Of a DNA stretch of 45,786 bases, positions 26,977 through 34,973 are shown piece by piece (within the stretch, counting starts at the first letter, position 1; every line of letters begins with the position of its first letter). A program made the position numbers and the translations under genes. This DNA comes from Halioglobus sp. (GTDB taxonomy: Bacteria; Pseudomonadota; Gammaproteobacteria; Pseudomonadales; Halieaceae), in assembly GCA_020443325.1 (NCBI GenBank), contig JAGRIK010000173.1, positions 1 through 45,786 on the forward strand. Reading direction: 5' to 3'. The notes under the pieces were generated by a model. The model was given only the letters and a program-made list of their open reading frames with translations. It ran no database searches and was not told the origin of the DNA.

Positions 26977-29235
26977 TCAGTTTCCTCCAAACAGCGCGTC
27001 GAACCAGCCTCGCGGCCCGGACCCCGGCGCGCGCGGGGCGCAATCGGTGCGCCGCTGCGGCTCGGACCCGACGATGAAAGGCAGTTTGACCGCCTGCGGG
27101 CAACCCTCGCCGGTCAGGTAACCATTGCGGCCATCGACCCACTGTGTCTGGATGCCGTCGGGCATGCGGTAGGCAAGGGACTGTTTACTGGCGCCGGCCA
27201 TAAACTGGGCCCATATCTTCAGCGCGCCACTGCTGCCGGTCAACCCGGTACTGCCGTTGTCGTCGCGGCCTATCCAGCTGACTGCCAGCAGATCGCCGGA
27301 GAAGCCGGCAAACCACGAATCGCGACCATCGTTAGTGGGGCCGGTTTTGCCCGCCACCGCAAAACTCTGTGGCAAATAGCGATAAACCCCCTCGCCGGTG
27401 CCCTCTCGCACCACGGCACGCAGCGCGAAGTGCAGCAGGTGCATGGATTGCAGGCTGACGGTGCGATCGTATTCCAGCGGATAGCGTCGCAGAGGTTCGC
27501 CATTGGCATCAACGATATCGCGAATACTGCGCAGCGGTATGCTGAAGCCCCCCGCGGCAATGGTCTGGTACATCATCGTCATGTCCATCGGCGAGTATTC
27601 ACCGGCACCCAGAAACAGCGCCGGAAGCCGCGGGACGCCGTCCTTGACGCCCAGTCGGGCCAACATGTCTACAACGCTATTCACGCCCAGCTGCATACCG
27701 AGGCGGGCACTCGCCAGGTTGTAGGAACGCGCCAGGGCCTGGTACAGCAATACATCCCCGTTCACTTTGCGATCAAAGTTTTGCGGCTGCCAAGCCTTCG
27801 CACCCGCCGAGTTCACGGTGAGGGGCGTATCGGACAACACCGTAGCCAGTGAATACTTGCGCGGCTGCTCCAGCGCCGCGAGGTAAATCGCAGACTTCAG
27901 CAGGGAACCGGCGGGCCGGCGCGCGTCCAGGGCACGGTTAAAACCGGCGAAACGCGTCTTGCGCCCGCCGATCAGCGCGGCCACCTCACCGGTGTCAAAC
28001 CGGGTGACAACTGAGGCGCTTTGCAGTTTCGCGGTGGGATCGAGCTGATCCAGCACGGCCGAGGTACTGCGCTCCAACTGGCGTTGCAGCAGCGGATCGA
28101 ACGGCGTAAATATGCTGAGCCCCTTCGTCGTGAGATCCTCCTCGCGATAATCCCGCCGCAACTGCCTGCGCACCAGATCCAGGTAGGCGGGGAACGAACC
28201 GCGGATACTTCCTTCGCTGTCCAGTTCCAACGGCTTGTCCCGGGCAGCCGCCGCCTGCTCGGGAGTGATGACACCCTGCTCCGCCATCACGCCGAGCACC
28301 ACATTGCGTCGCTCAAGCGCGCGCTTCGGGTTGCGCTCGGGGTTGTACAGGGAGGGCCCCTTGATCATCCCGATCAGCAGCGCCTGTTGTGGCAGGTTCA
28401 ACTGGTCCAGCGGCTTGCCGAAGTAGTGCTGCGCGGCCAGCGCAAAACCGTGCACCGCGCGCGGGCCCTCCTGCCCGAGATACACCTCGTTGATGTAACT
28501 CTCCAGTATCTGGTTCTTGTCGTAATGCAGGTCCAGCAATACGGCCATGACCACTTCCGTCAGCTTGCGCACGATGGTGCGCTCCGACGTCAGGTAGTAA
28601 TTCTTAACCAACTGCTGCGTAATCGTGCTGCCGCCTGCGACAACCTGTCCGGAGCGCAAATTACTGAAGGCCGCCCGGGCGATGCCCATGATCGAAAAAC
28701 CCCAGTGCCGGTAGTAATCGCGGTCCTCCACCGCCAGCAGGCCATGGATAAACTGCTCGGGCACATCCGCCAGTTGCACCAGTACGCGATCCTCCCCGTG
28801 CTGGGGAAAAATACCGCCTATCTGCACAGGGTCCAGCCGCATCAGGTCAACGGTGCGCCCGGAGGCAGACAGGCCCTTGACCCGATCACCGCTGAATTCG
28901 ATCACTACACGCCGCTCGGGCTCGCGCTCACCCGGAAAGTTGAAGCCACGGGTATAGAGGTCAAAGCGATCCCGGTTGCGCGACACGTCCCCGGGCTTGC
29001 CCGGCGAGGCCACCGGCCGGTACCCGAGCACATCCAGTTCGTAGGACAGATCGGCCGCCGACACGGCGGCCCCGGCGAACAACTCCAGCGGCCTGGCGTA
29101 CACCTTGGCCGGCAAACCCCACATCTTGTCACTGAAAGTCGCCGTGATACGGGCATCGAGATAGACCACAAACAACGCCCCCAGGACAAGGGCAACCAGG
29201 GCGAGTTTGAGTAGAATATGGCTGGTACGAAACAT
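26977..29235 (-). CDS. mrcB: Penicillin-binding protein 1B (bifunctional peptidoglycan synthase)
   Basis: PBP1B polymerises glycan strands and crosslinks them at the inner membrane. The 752-residue product has one N-terminal helix (about 9-27), a UB2H-like region (about 60-145) and a GT51 domain with EDRDYYRHWGFSI and GGSTITQQLVKNYYL. The transpeptidase domain has AGSLLKSAIYL (the SxxK motif), SYNLAS (SxN) and AGKTGPTND (KTG). All catalytic motifs are present. It heads a minus-strand run with lpoP, the efflux adaptor and the RND pump. It is divergent from the PfkB kinase gene, with 164 bases between the starts. Confidence 0.96.
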   Translation of the reverse strand: MFRTSHILLKLALVALVLGALFVVYLDARITATFSDKMWGLPAKVYARPLELFAGAAVSAADLSYELDVLGYRPVASPGKPGDVSRNRDRFDLYTRGFNFPGEREPERRVVIEFSGDRVKGLSASGRTVDLMRLDPVQIGGIFPQHGEDRVLVQLADVPEQFIHGLLAVEDRDYYRHWGFSIMGIARAAFSNLRSGQVVAGGSTITQQLVKNYYLTSERTIVRKLTEVVMAVLLDLHYDKNQILESYINEVYLGQEGPRAVHGFALAAQHYFGKPLDQLNLPQQALLIGMIKGPSLYNPERNPKRALERRNVVLGVMAEQGVITPEQAAAARDKPLELDSEGSIRGSFPAYLDLVRRQLRRDYREEDLTTKGLSIFTPFDPLLQRQLERSTSAVLDQLDPTAKLQSASVVTRFDTGEVAALIGGRKTRFAGFNRALDARRPAGSLLKSAIYLAALEQPRKYSLATVLSDTPLTVNSAGAKAWQPQNFDRKVNGDVLLYQALARSYNLASARLGMQLGVNSVVDMLARLGVKDGVPRLPALFLGAGEYSPMDMTMMYQTIAAGGFSIPLRSIRDIVDANGEPLRRYPLEYDRTVSLQSMHLLHFALRAVVREGTGEGVYRYLPQSFAVAGKTGPTNDGRDSWFAGFSGDLLAVSWIGRDDNGSTGLTGSSGALKIWAQFMAGASKQSLAYRMPDGIQTQWVDGRNGYLTGEGCPQAVKLPFIVGSEPQRRTDCAPRAPGSGPRGWFDALFGGN

Positions 29236-29399
29236 GGGATGCGAGTGTACACCAGCTCTCGTGCAATTTTCCGATTGTGTTCACCTTCGAGTTCAAATTT
29301 ACCCGGCAAACAAATCCACCGATTGGGCAGGCAACACTGTTATTCACCCTGCGAATCAGGATAATAGTGCGCTGATTTCAACACAGTGGACGAATCGGA

Positions 29400-30401
29400 A
29401 TGAAGAAGTACAAGGCATATGGCATCGGCGCGGCATTGGTGGACACCGAGATCAAGGTTGTCGATGCGGAGCTGGAACAAATGAACGTCGGAAAGGGGCT
29501 GATGACGCTGGTCGATGAAGCGCGACAGCGCGAACTGCTCGAGCACCTTGCGGGCCACATGGTCAAGGCCAGTCACGCCAGCGGTGGCAGCGCCGGCAAC
29601 TCGATGATTGCCACGGCACAGTTCGGCGGACCAACCTTTATGTCGTGCAAGGTCTCCAATGACCCGGACGGCGACATCTACATCGCCGACCTCGAAGCCG
29701 CCGGTGTGGACCACTGCTTCAACGGCGAACGCGCAGCGGGCACCACCGGCAAATGCCTCGTGCTGATTACCCCCGATGCCGAACGCAGCATGAACACCTT
29801 CCTGGGGATCAGCGAAACCCTGTCCACCGCGGAACTGGATGCAGAGGCTATTGCCGCCTCGGAATACGTGTACCTGGAGGGCTATCTGGTGACGTCCCCG
29901 AGCGGCAGGGCAGCAGCCATCAAGGCGCGCGAGATCGCTGAGGCGTCCGGCGTGAAGACCGCGCTGAGCTTCTCTGACCCCGGCATGGTGGAGTTTTTCC
30001 GCGAGGGCATTGCCGAGATGATCGGCGATCGCGTGGACCTGATTTTCTGCAATGAGGATGAAGCACTGGGCTGGGCGCAGACAAAAAGCCTGGACGTGGC
30101 CGTGGAGAGACTGAAAACCACCGCTGACAGCTTTGTGATCACCCGCGGCAGCAAGGGAGCCCTGGCCTTCGATGGTCAAACGCTCAGTGAGATCCCCCCC
30201 CACAAGGTGATGGCCGTAGACACCAACGGCGCCGGCGATATGTTTGCGGGGGCCTTCCTCTACGCTATCACGAGGGGCGAGGACTTCCCCACGGCGGGCC
30301 GTTTCGCCAGTCTCGCGGCGGGTAAAGTCGTCGCCAGCTACGGCCCGCGCCTGCCCGCTGCAGATTACCCGGCGCTGCGCCGGGAGTTTTTTGGCGAGTA
30401 A
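29400..30401 (+). CDS. PfkB-family kinase, adenosine kinase-like
   Basis: The 333-residue cytoplasmic kinase belongs to the PfkB/ribokinase family. The C-terminal signature DTNGAGDMFAGAFLYAI contains the catalytic aspartate and anion hole, and GGSAGNSMIATAQFGG at about 56-71 is the N-terminal signature. FCNEDEALGWAQTKS is the conserved NxxE region. Its closest likeness is to the bacterial proteins annotated as adenosine kinase, which would salvage adenosine to AMP, but a sugar substrate cannot be excluded. It stands alone on the plus strand, with mrcB divergent upstream and polB convergent downstream. TAATAGT at about 29362-29368 may be its -10 box. Confidence 0.88.
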   Translation: MKKYKAYGIGAALVDTEIKVVDAELEQMNVGKGLMTLVDEARQRELLEHLAGHMVKASHASGGSAGNSMIATAQFGGPTFMSCKVSNDPDGDIYIADLEAAGVDHCFNGERAAGTTGKCLVLITPDAERSMNTFLGISETLSTAELDAEAIAASEYVYLEGYLVTSPSGRAAAIKAREIAEASGVKTALSFSDPGMVEFFREGIAEMIGDRVDLIFCNEDEALGWAQTKSLDVAVERLKTTADSFVITRGSKGALAFDGQTLSEIPPHKVMAVDTNGAGDMFAGAFLYAITRGEDFPTAGRFASLAAGKVVASYGPRLPAADYPALRREFFGE

Positions 30402-30410
30402 CGCCAGGCC

Positions 30411-30452
30411 AGGGCAGCTCTGCGCAACGCGTTAATGCCCCAGAGGTGCCCT
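30411..30452. terminator. Hairpin between converging kinase and polB genes
   Basis: The arms AGGGCAGCTCTG (30411-30422) and CAGAGGTGCCCT (30441-30452) pair over 11 of 12 positions. The hairpin lies between two converging genes and touches the polB stop codon at 30451-30453. There is no strong T-run on either strand, so it is a weak two-way terminator candidate. Confidence 0.45.
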
Positions 30453-32805
30453 AAAACAGGCCGATCTGCTTCTCGGTGAGCGCGCTGAACGAGCTGCCGA
30501 CAAAGCCCAGAATGCCATCGGCCACGGGCGCCAGCTGGCGATCGACATAATGCTGGTAGTCCAGCGGCGCCAGCGGTTTGGCTGCCGGTTCGGCACCACT
30601 GGTCGTGATCACATACTCCACCCAGCTGCCCCGGCTCGGCACCGGCAGGCCGCGCTCGGCACACAGTCGCGCCGCCTGCACATGCGGTGGCACATTGCGC
30701 TCGTATTCCTCCAGTCTGCGCCGCAGGCGCTTGCGATACACCAGCTGGGGATCCTCGTCACCCGCGAGGACGCGCGCGGTGACGCCTTTGACATAGTCGA
30801 CATAGGGTTCCTGGCGAAAAATCCGCCCGTAGAGTTCCTCCTGGAACGTCCGGGCCAGCCGCGTCCAGTCCGTGCGCACACTTTCCAGCCCCTTGAACAC
30901 CAGCTGGTCGCCATCCTTGCCTGCCACGACACCCGCGTAGCGTTTTTTGCTGCCCTTGTCGGACCCGCGCACGGTGGGCATCAGGAAGCGCTTGAAGTGG
31001 GTTTCAAACTGCAGTTCGAGAACGCTCTCCAACCCGAACTCCTCGCGGATGCGCTCGCGCCACCACACATTGAGATCGCGTTCCAGTTGCACGCCCGCCG
31101 CCCGGGCCTGCTCGTCCGAGTCCGCATCCTGTATCCACACGAACACGGAGTCGGTATCACCGTAGATAACGCGGTGCCCGGCGGCTTCAATAGCGTCCCG
31201 GGTACGACCCAGGATCTGGTGCCCGCGGCGGGTAATCGATGTGGCGAGGCGCGCGTCGAAGAAACGACAGCCCGGCGTGCCCAGCACGCCATAAAAACTG
31301 TTCATAATGATCTTGATCGCCTGGGACAGGGGCTGGTCACCCGCGGCCTTGGCGGCATCGCGCTGCTGCCAGAGCTGTGCGATCAGCGCGGGGAGGATAT
31401 GCCCCTCGCGGGCGAAGCGCCCATCCAGGTAGCCCGGCACCGTCGCCTCGTCAGGTAACTCGCCCGACATCGCCAGTGCAAGGCCCAATGGGTCGATAAA
31501 GAACGTGCGGATGATACTGGGATACAGGCTCTTGAAATCCAGCACCAGCACGTGATCGTAGATGCCGGGCATGGAGTCCAACACAAAACCGCCGGGGCTG
31601 GCAGTGTGCTCACTGCTCGCATTGGGTGCAACATAGCCCGCCCGGTGCAGGCGGGGCAGGTAGAGATTGTCGAAGGAGGCCACCGAACCGCCCATGCGAT
31701 CCAGGTTGAGGCCGGTCATCGCGGTACGGGCCACCGCGAAATCCAGCATTGCGGTGGTTTGGAAAATCTCCGATACCAGCTCGCAGTCCTTCAGGTTGTA
31801 GGCCGCCAGGCTCGTCTTGTCCTCGTGGAACAGGCGGGTGATCTCGCCGCCGCGATCGCCGCCGTGCAGCAACTTCCCCTCGCCCAGTAACTCGCGCGCG
31901 ACATTCTCCAGCGAGAAACTCTCAAAGCGGTAGAACGCGGCGCGCAGCAGCTCAATACCGTCGAGTATCACGCGCCCGGGGAACTGCACGGTGTGGCGTT
32001 CGCCATACTCATCCAGTTCACGCCAGTGCCCGGGGCGCCGCTCCCTGCCCAGCAGCAGACGCCGTCCAAGGTGATCGGCCACCCGCTGCAGATACCGGGT
32101 GTCAAAGTTCACCACATTCCAGCCGATCAGCACGTCCGGGTCGTAGTCCGCAATCCAGTCGAGGAAGGACTGCAGTACCTCCTCCTGGGTGGCGCAGGCG
32201 GCGACAAATGCCTGCTCTGCCCCCTCCCCAAGCATGAACACCTTGCGCTCCTCTCCCGCGTGAGACGTACCGTGCACCGCAATGGAATACAACTGCAGGC
32301 CGTCCATCGCCGTCTCGATATCGAAGGACACCACCTTCAGCGCGGGCAGGTAGTCGCCCGCTTTGATAGCCGGGTCTTCCAGCAACAGGAATTGGCCGCG
32401 GCGGCGTGCCTCGCCGTGGAGTAACGCCGAACCCGCGACGAAACGCTCCATCAGGTAGCGATCGGCCGGGTTGATATCGGCCTCCAGCGGGTCGAGCCCG
32501 CCGGCGCGCAATTGGTCCGCCGCGCGGCGCGCCTGCCGATACTGGCGAAAATACAGCCCGACAACCGGGGCCAGGGAAAAATTGCGCAGTTGCACCGGCC
32601 TGACCTCCAGGCCGGGCACCTCACCCAGCAGGCTGCGCGCCTGTGGCAGCGCGCTCTCCGCCAGGAAAAATACACTGTGTTCGCCGCGCACCAGCGCGCA
32701 CAGCGGTCCGTCGCCGGTGCTGAACCAGAATTCGAGCTCGATTCCGCCCGGGGTATCCCGCCAATTGCGGGTCAGGAGAAATCCTGCATAAGTCTGTGCT
32801 GTCAA
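30451..32805 (-). CDS. polB: DNA polymerase II (family B)
   Basis: DNA polymerase II is a family B enzyme with proofreading, used in replication restart and lesion bypass. The 784-residue product is one residue longer than the E. coli enzyme. Exonuclease motifs are VVSFDIETAMDG, GWNVVNFDTRYL and YNLKDCELV. Polymerase motif A is LDFKSLYPSIIRT (about 420), motif B KIIMNSFYGVLG and motif C YGDTDSVFV (about 545). All catalytic acids are present. In E. coli the gene is under LexA control; no CTGT-N8-ACAG box was found upstream here, but a perfect palindrome, TATGTC-CC-GACATA, lies 58 bases before the start. The gene is divergent from the pentapeptide gene. Confidence 0.97.
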   Translation of the reverse strand: MTAQTYAGFLLTRNWRDTPGGIELEFWFSTGDGPLCALVRGEHSVFFLAESALPQARSLLGEVPGLEVRPVQLRNFSLAPVVGLYFRQYRQARRAADQLRAGGLDPLEADINPADRYLMERFVAGSALLHGEARRRGQFLLLEDPAIKAGDYLPALKVVSFDIETAMDGLQLYSIAVHGTSHAGEERKVFMLGEGAEQAFVAACATQEEVLQSFLDWIADYDPDVLIGWNVVNFDTRYLQRVADHLGRRLLLGRERRPGHWRELDEYGERHTVQFPGRVILDGIELLRAAFYRFESFSLENVARELLGEGKLLHGGDRGGEITRLFHEDKTSLAAYNLKDCELVSEIFQTTAMLDFAVARTAMTGLNLDRMGGSVASFDNLYLPRLHRAGYVAPNASSEHTASPGGFVLDSMPGIYDHVLVLDFKSLYPSIIRTFFIDPLGLALAMSGELPDEATVPGYLDGRFAREGHILPALIAQLWQQRDAAKAAGDQPLSQAIKIIMNSFYGVLGTPGCRFFDARLATSITRRGHQILGRTRDAIEAAGHRVIYGDTDSVFVWIQDADSDEQARAAGVQLERDLNVWWRERIREEFGLESVLELQFETHFKRFLMPTVRGSDKGSKKRYAGVVAGKDGDQLVFKGLESVRTDWTRLARTFQEELYGRIFRQEPYVDYVKGVTARVLAGDEDPQLVYRKRLRRRLEEYERNVPPHVQAARLCAERGLPVPSRGSWVEYVITTSGAEPAAKPLAPLDYQHYVDRQLAPVADGILGFVGSSFSALTEKQIGLF

Positions 32806-32862
32806 ACTCCAACTCCAGTTTGGCGCAGGGGGGCTGGGCTTGGCCGTCGCGGTGGCTTAAGC

Positions 32863-32876
32863 TATGTCCCGACATA
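32863..32876. promoter_or_regulatory. Palindrome between polB and the pentapeptide gene
   Basis: TATGTC-CC-GACATA is a perfect 6+2+6 palindrome in the 137-base gap between two divergent genes. Its position suits an operator acting on one or both. It does not match the usual gammaproteobacterial LexA box, and I do not recognise the regulator. Confidence 0.4.
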
Positions 32877-32942
32877 CAGGCGCAGGGTGCGCCGGACCAC
32901 CCGGTGACAACCGGGCCCGACAATCATCAGTAAGGTAATCCA

Positions 32943-33287
32943 ATGGACAAGCCCGTTATCAAGCAAGACCCTTTATACCAGCTGCTGCGCACCGAAAACA
33001 TCAAGGAATTCAACGAACAACGCGATGCGCTGGATACCGACGAACTCAAGAACGGTGACTATCGCGGGCGCGACCTGCGGAATATGAATGCAGCGGGACT
33101 GGACTTCAGTAATTCCTACTTTCGCAACGCAGATCTCAGCGGTATCGATTTTCGCAACACCAACCTGGAGGGCGCCAGCCTGCTCGATGCCAAGTTGTCC
33201 GGCACCTACTTTCCCGCAGCGCTGAGCGCGCAGGAGATCCGCCTCTCACTCGAGACGGGCACCCGCCTGCGCTACAGCAACGACTGA
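32943..33287 (+). CDS. Small pentapeptide-repeat protein
   Basis: This 114-residue protein has a charged N-terminal part (about 1-40) and then about seven pentapeptide units of the A(D/N)LxX type (YRGRDLRNMNAAGLDFSNSY and ADLSGIDFRNTNLEGASL), which would form a short right-handed quadrilateral helix. The C-terminus ends with a short helix. Pentapeptide proteins have varied roles, including DNA mimicry in the Qnr group, but this one is shorter than Qnr and its role is unknown. It is divergent from polB and ends 11 bases from the converging DUF2333 gene. Confidence 0.82.
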   Translation: MDKPVIKQDPLYQLLRTENIKEFNEQRDALDTDELKNGDYRGRDLRNMNAAGLDFSNSYFRNADLSGIDFRNTNLEGASLLDAKLSGTYFPAALSAQEIRLSLETGTRLRYSND

Positions 33288-33298
33288 GTCACCGCGCC

Positions 33299-34324
33299 TT
33301 ATCCCTGTGACAGCAGATCGCGCAGGTCGATGATCGCGGAATTGGCGCGGCTGAGATAGGACGCCATCACCAGCGAGTGGTTGGCCAGTGGCCCGAACCC
33401 GCTGCCGTTGAGGATCATCGGGCTCCACATGGGCTCCTGGGTACCTTCCAGTTCGCGAATAATCTGCCTGACACTCACCTGGGCGTTCTTTTTCCGCAGT
33501 ACGTCGGCGAAGTCGATTTCCAGGGCTTTCAGGAATTGAATCAACGCCCAGGACGTGCCTCGCGCCTCGTAAAACACGTCGTCAATTTCGGTCCAGGGCG
33601 TACGCACGATCTGCTCCATGGGCGCCTTGGTGGACTGCTTGGCCGCCGCATCCCCCGCCAGGTCGGTATTGAGGCGCAACTGGCCCACGCTGGCGCTGAG
33701 GCGCTGGGAGAGGCTGCCGAGTCGGCTGTCAACCGTAGCCAGGAAGTAGCGCAGGTTGTCCGCGCGCGCATAGAACTGGGCGTCACTCACCTTTTTATCG
33801 GCCAGGCGATAGAAGTACTTTTTAGCGTATTTCAATCCTTCGCGATACTCGGATTCAGAGGAGGGCAGAATCCAGCTGTCAGAGTCGAAATGAAAGCGCG
33901 GTTCCATCTCGATCAGGTCGATATCTTCCTTGGATTGCGACTGCGAGCGACTGAAGACTTCCCGCATCGCGCGCGACAGGTCGCGCACCTGGATCAGCAC
34001 GCCGTATTCCCAGTTCGGCATATTGTCCAGCCACACACCCGGCGGAAACCTGTCGTTGTGGGTATAGCCGCCCGGCTTATCCAGCAGGGTTTCCATCACG
34101 CCGATCAGTGTGCCCATCGTGACCGCGCCGGTCACCAGTTTGGCCTTGGAACCTGCCTGTATACCCTCTTCCGCCATCAGCGCACGCGCGTTGGCGCGCA
34201 CATTGAAGGGCTCGGGCGTAATGCTCCAGTACATGCCGAGTAGCACCGCGCCCAGCAGGTAAACGCCGAGCACGATTCCCGCTGTCTTGATCCATGGGGA
34301 GGAGGAGTCTGCTGATATATTCAT
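33299..34324 (-). CDS. DUF2333 family protein
   Basis: The 341-residue product has one N-terminal membrane helix (about 11-32, TAGIVLGVYLLGAVLLGMYW) followed by a periplasmic domain. Conserved features such as PGGYTHNDRFPPGVWLDNMP and WEYGVLIQVRDLSRAMRE are typical of DUF2333, a family of unknown function widespread in gammaproteobacteria. The start is 4 bases after the stop of the copper chaperone gene, so the two form an operon. A link with copper handling or envelope maintenance is only inference from this arrangement. Confidence 0.85.
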   Translation of the reverse strand: MNISADSSSPWIKTAGIVLGVYLLGAVLLGMYWSITPEPFNVRANARALMAEEGIQAGSKAKLVTGAVTMGTLIGVMETLLDKPGGYTHNDRFPPGVWLDNMPNWEYGVLIQVRDLSRAMREVFSRSQSQSKEDIDLIEMEPRFHFDSDSWILPSSESEYREGLKYAKKYFYRLADKKVSDAQFYARADNLRYFLATVDSRLGSLSQRLSASVGQLRLNTDLAGDAAAKQSTKAPMEQIVRTPWTEIDDVFYEARGTSWALIQFLKALEIDFADVLRKKNAQVSVRQIIRELEGTQEPMWSPMILNGSGFGPLANHSLVMASYLSRANSAIIDLRDLLSQG

Positions 34325-34328
34325 GATA

Positions 34329-34808
34329 TTACTCTGTCGAATGGTGGTGTTGATGATCCTGCGCGTCAGGCGTATCGCCGCTCATACGGACTTCTGCGTC
34401 CGTACATACCTCTTCATCGGTGATCAGTTGGAAGCAGATTTGTACGTCGTCGCCAGGTACCAGCCTAAACGCCAGCCCGAATAACATCAAATGTTTGCCG
34501 CCCGGGGCAAATTCAACGCGCTCCCCCGGAGCGACAGCCAGGCCCGTCAACTTCTCCATACGCATCAGTCCGTCCACTTCGCGCGTGGTGTGCAACTCCA
34601 CCGACTCCGCCACATTGGAACTGGCCCCGACGATGGCGACTGCGGCTTTGCCGCGATTGGTCAGCGTCAGGTATCCCGCTGAGTTGGGTTGAAACGGCGG
34701 CATGGCCCTGACCCAGACATTCTCAAATTCCAGCGATGCATCCTGTTGCGCCACCGCGGCCAACGGAAAAAGCGTGGCCGCCAGTGCCACCATCCAAACT
34801 TTGCTCAC
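34329..34808 (-). CDS. PCu(A)C-type periplasmic copper chaperone
   Basis: PCu(A)C proteins bind Cu(I) in the periplasm and deliver it to the CuA or CuB site of cytochrome oxidase. The product has 159 residues with a signal peptide (MSKVWMVALAATLFPLAAVA, cut near AQQ). The motif is H and M residues in ELHTTREVDGLMRMEKL and PGGKHLMLFGL, the H-x(n)-M-x(n)-H-x-M set. The C-terminus adds a His-rich tail (DHQHHHSTE), which may bind extra copper. It is divergent from dsbD, with 165 bases between, and is followed by DUF2333. Confidence 0.9.
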   Translation of the reverse strand: MSKVWMVALAATLFPLAAVAQQDASLEFENVWVRAMPPFQPNSAGYLTLTNRGKAAVAIVGASSNVAESVELHTTREVDGLMRMEKLTGLAVAPGERVEFAPGGKHLMLFGLAFRLVPGDDVQICFQLITDEEVCTDAEVRMSGDTPDAQDHQHHHSTE

Positions 34809-34912
34809 GTTTACACTCCAATCGGGAAACTATTGCGCCTGGCAGGCGTCATAGCAGTGTACCATCCGTGGCGTCCCTGATCCCACCCTACTTCGCGACT
34901 TCAGCAAAGTCT

Positions 34913-34921
34913 TGGTACAAT
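34913..34921 (+). promoter_or_regulatory. Extended -10 promoter element before dsbD
   Basis: TGG followed by TACAAT (34916-34921) is an extended -10 promoter element 52 bases before the dsbD ATG. Such elements work without a strong -35 box, and none is seen. The dsbD ribosome site GAGGA is at 34963-34967. Confidence 0.45.
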
Positions 34922-34973
34922 CCGGGCCCGAACGCTGCGCGGCATACGGCGCTGCTACCATTGAGGACTTGAT

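Noticed and set aside
28021-29214. 397-codon plus-strand open frame over mrcB
   Set aside because: It is antisense to all catalytic motifs of PBP1B and has no recognisable domain.
32806-32942. LexA box in front of polB
   Set aside because: No CTGT-N8-ACAG sequence is present; only the unrelated palindrome TATGTCCCGACATA was seen.
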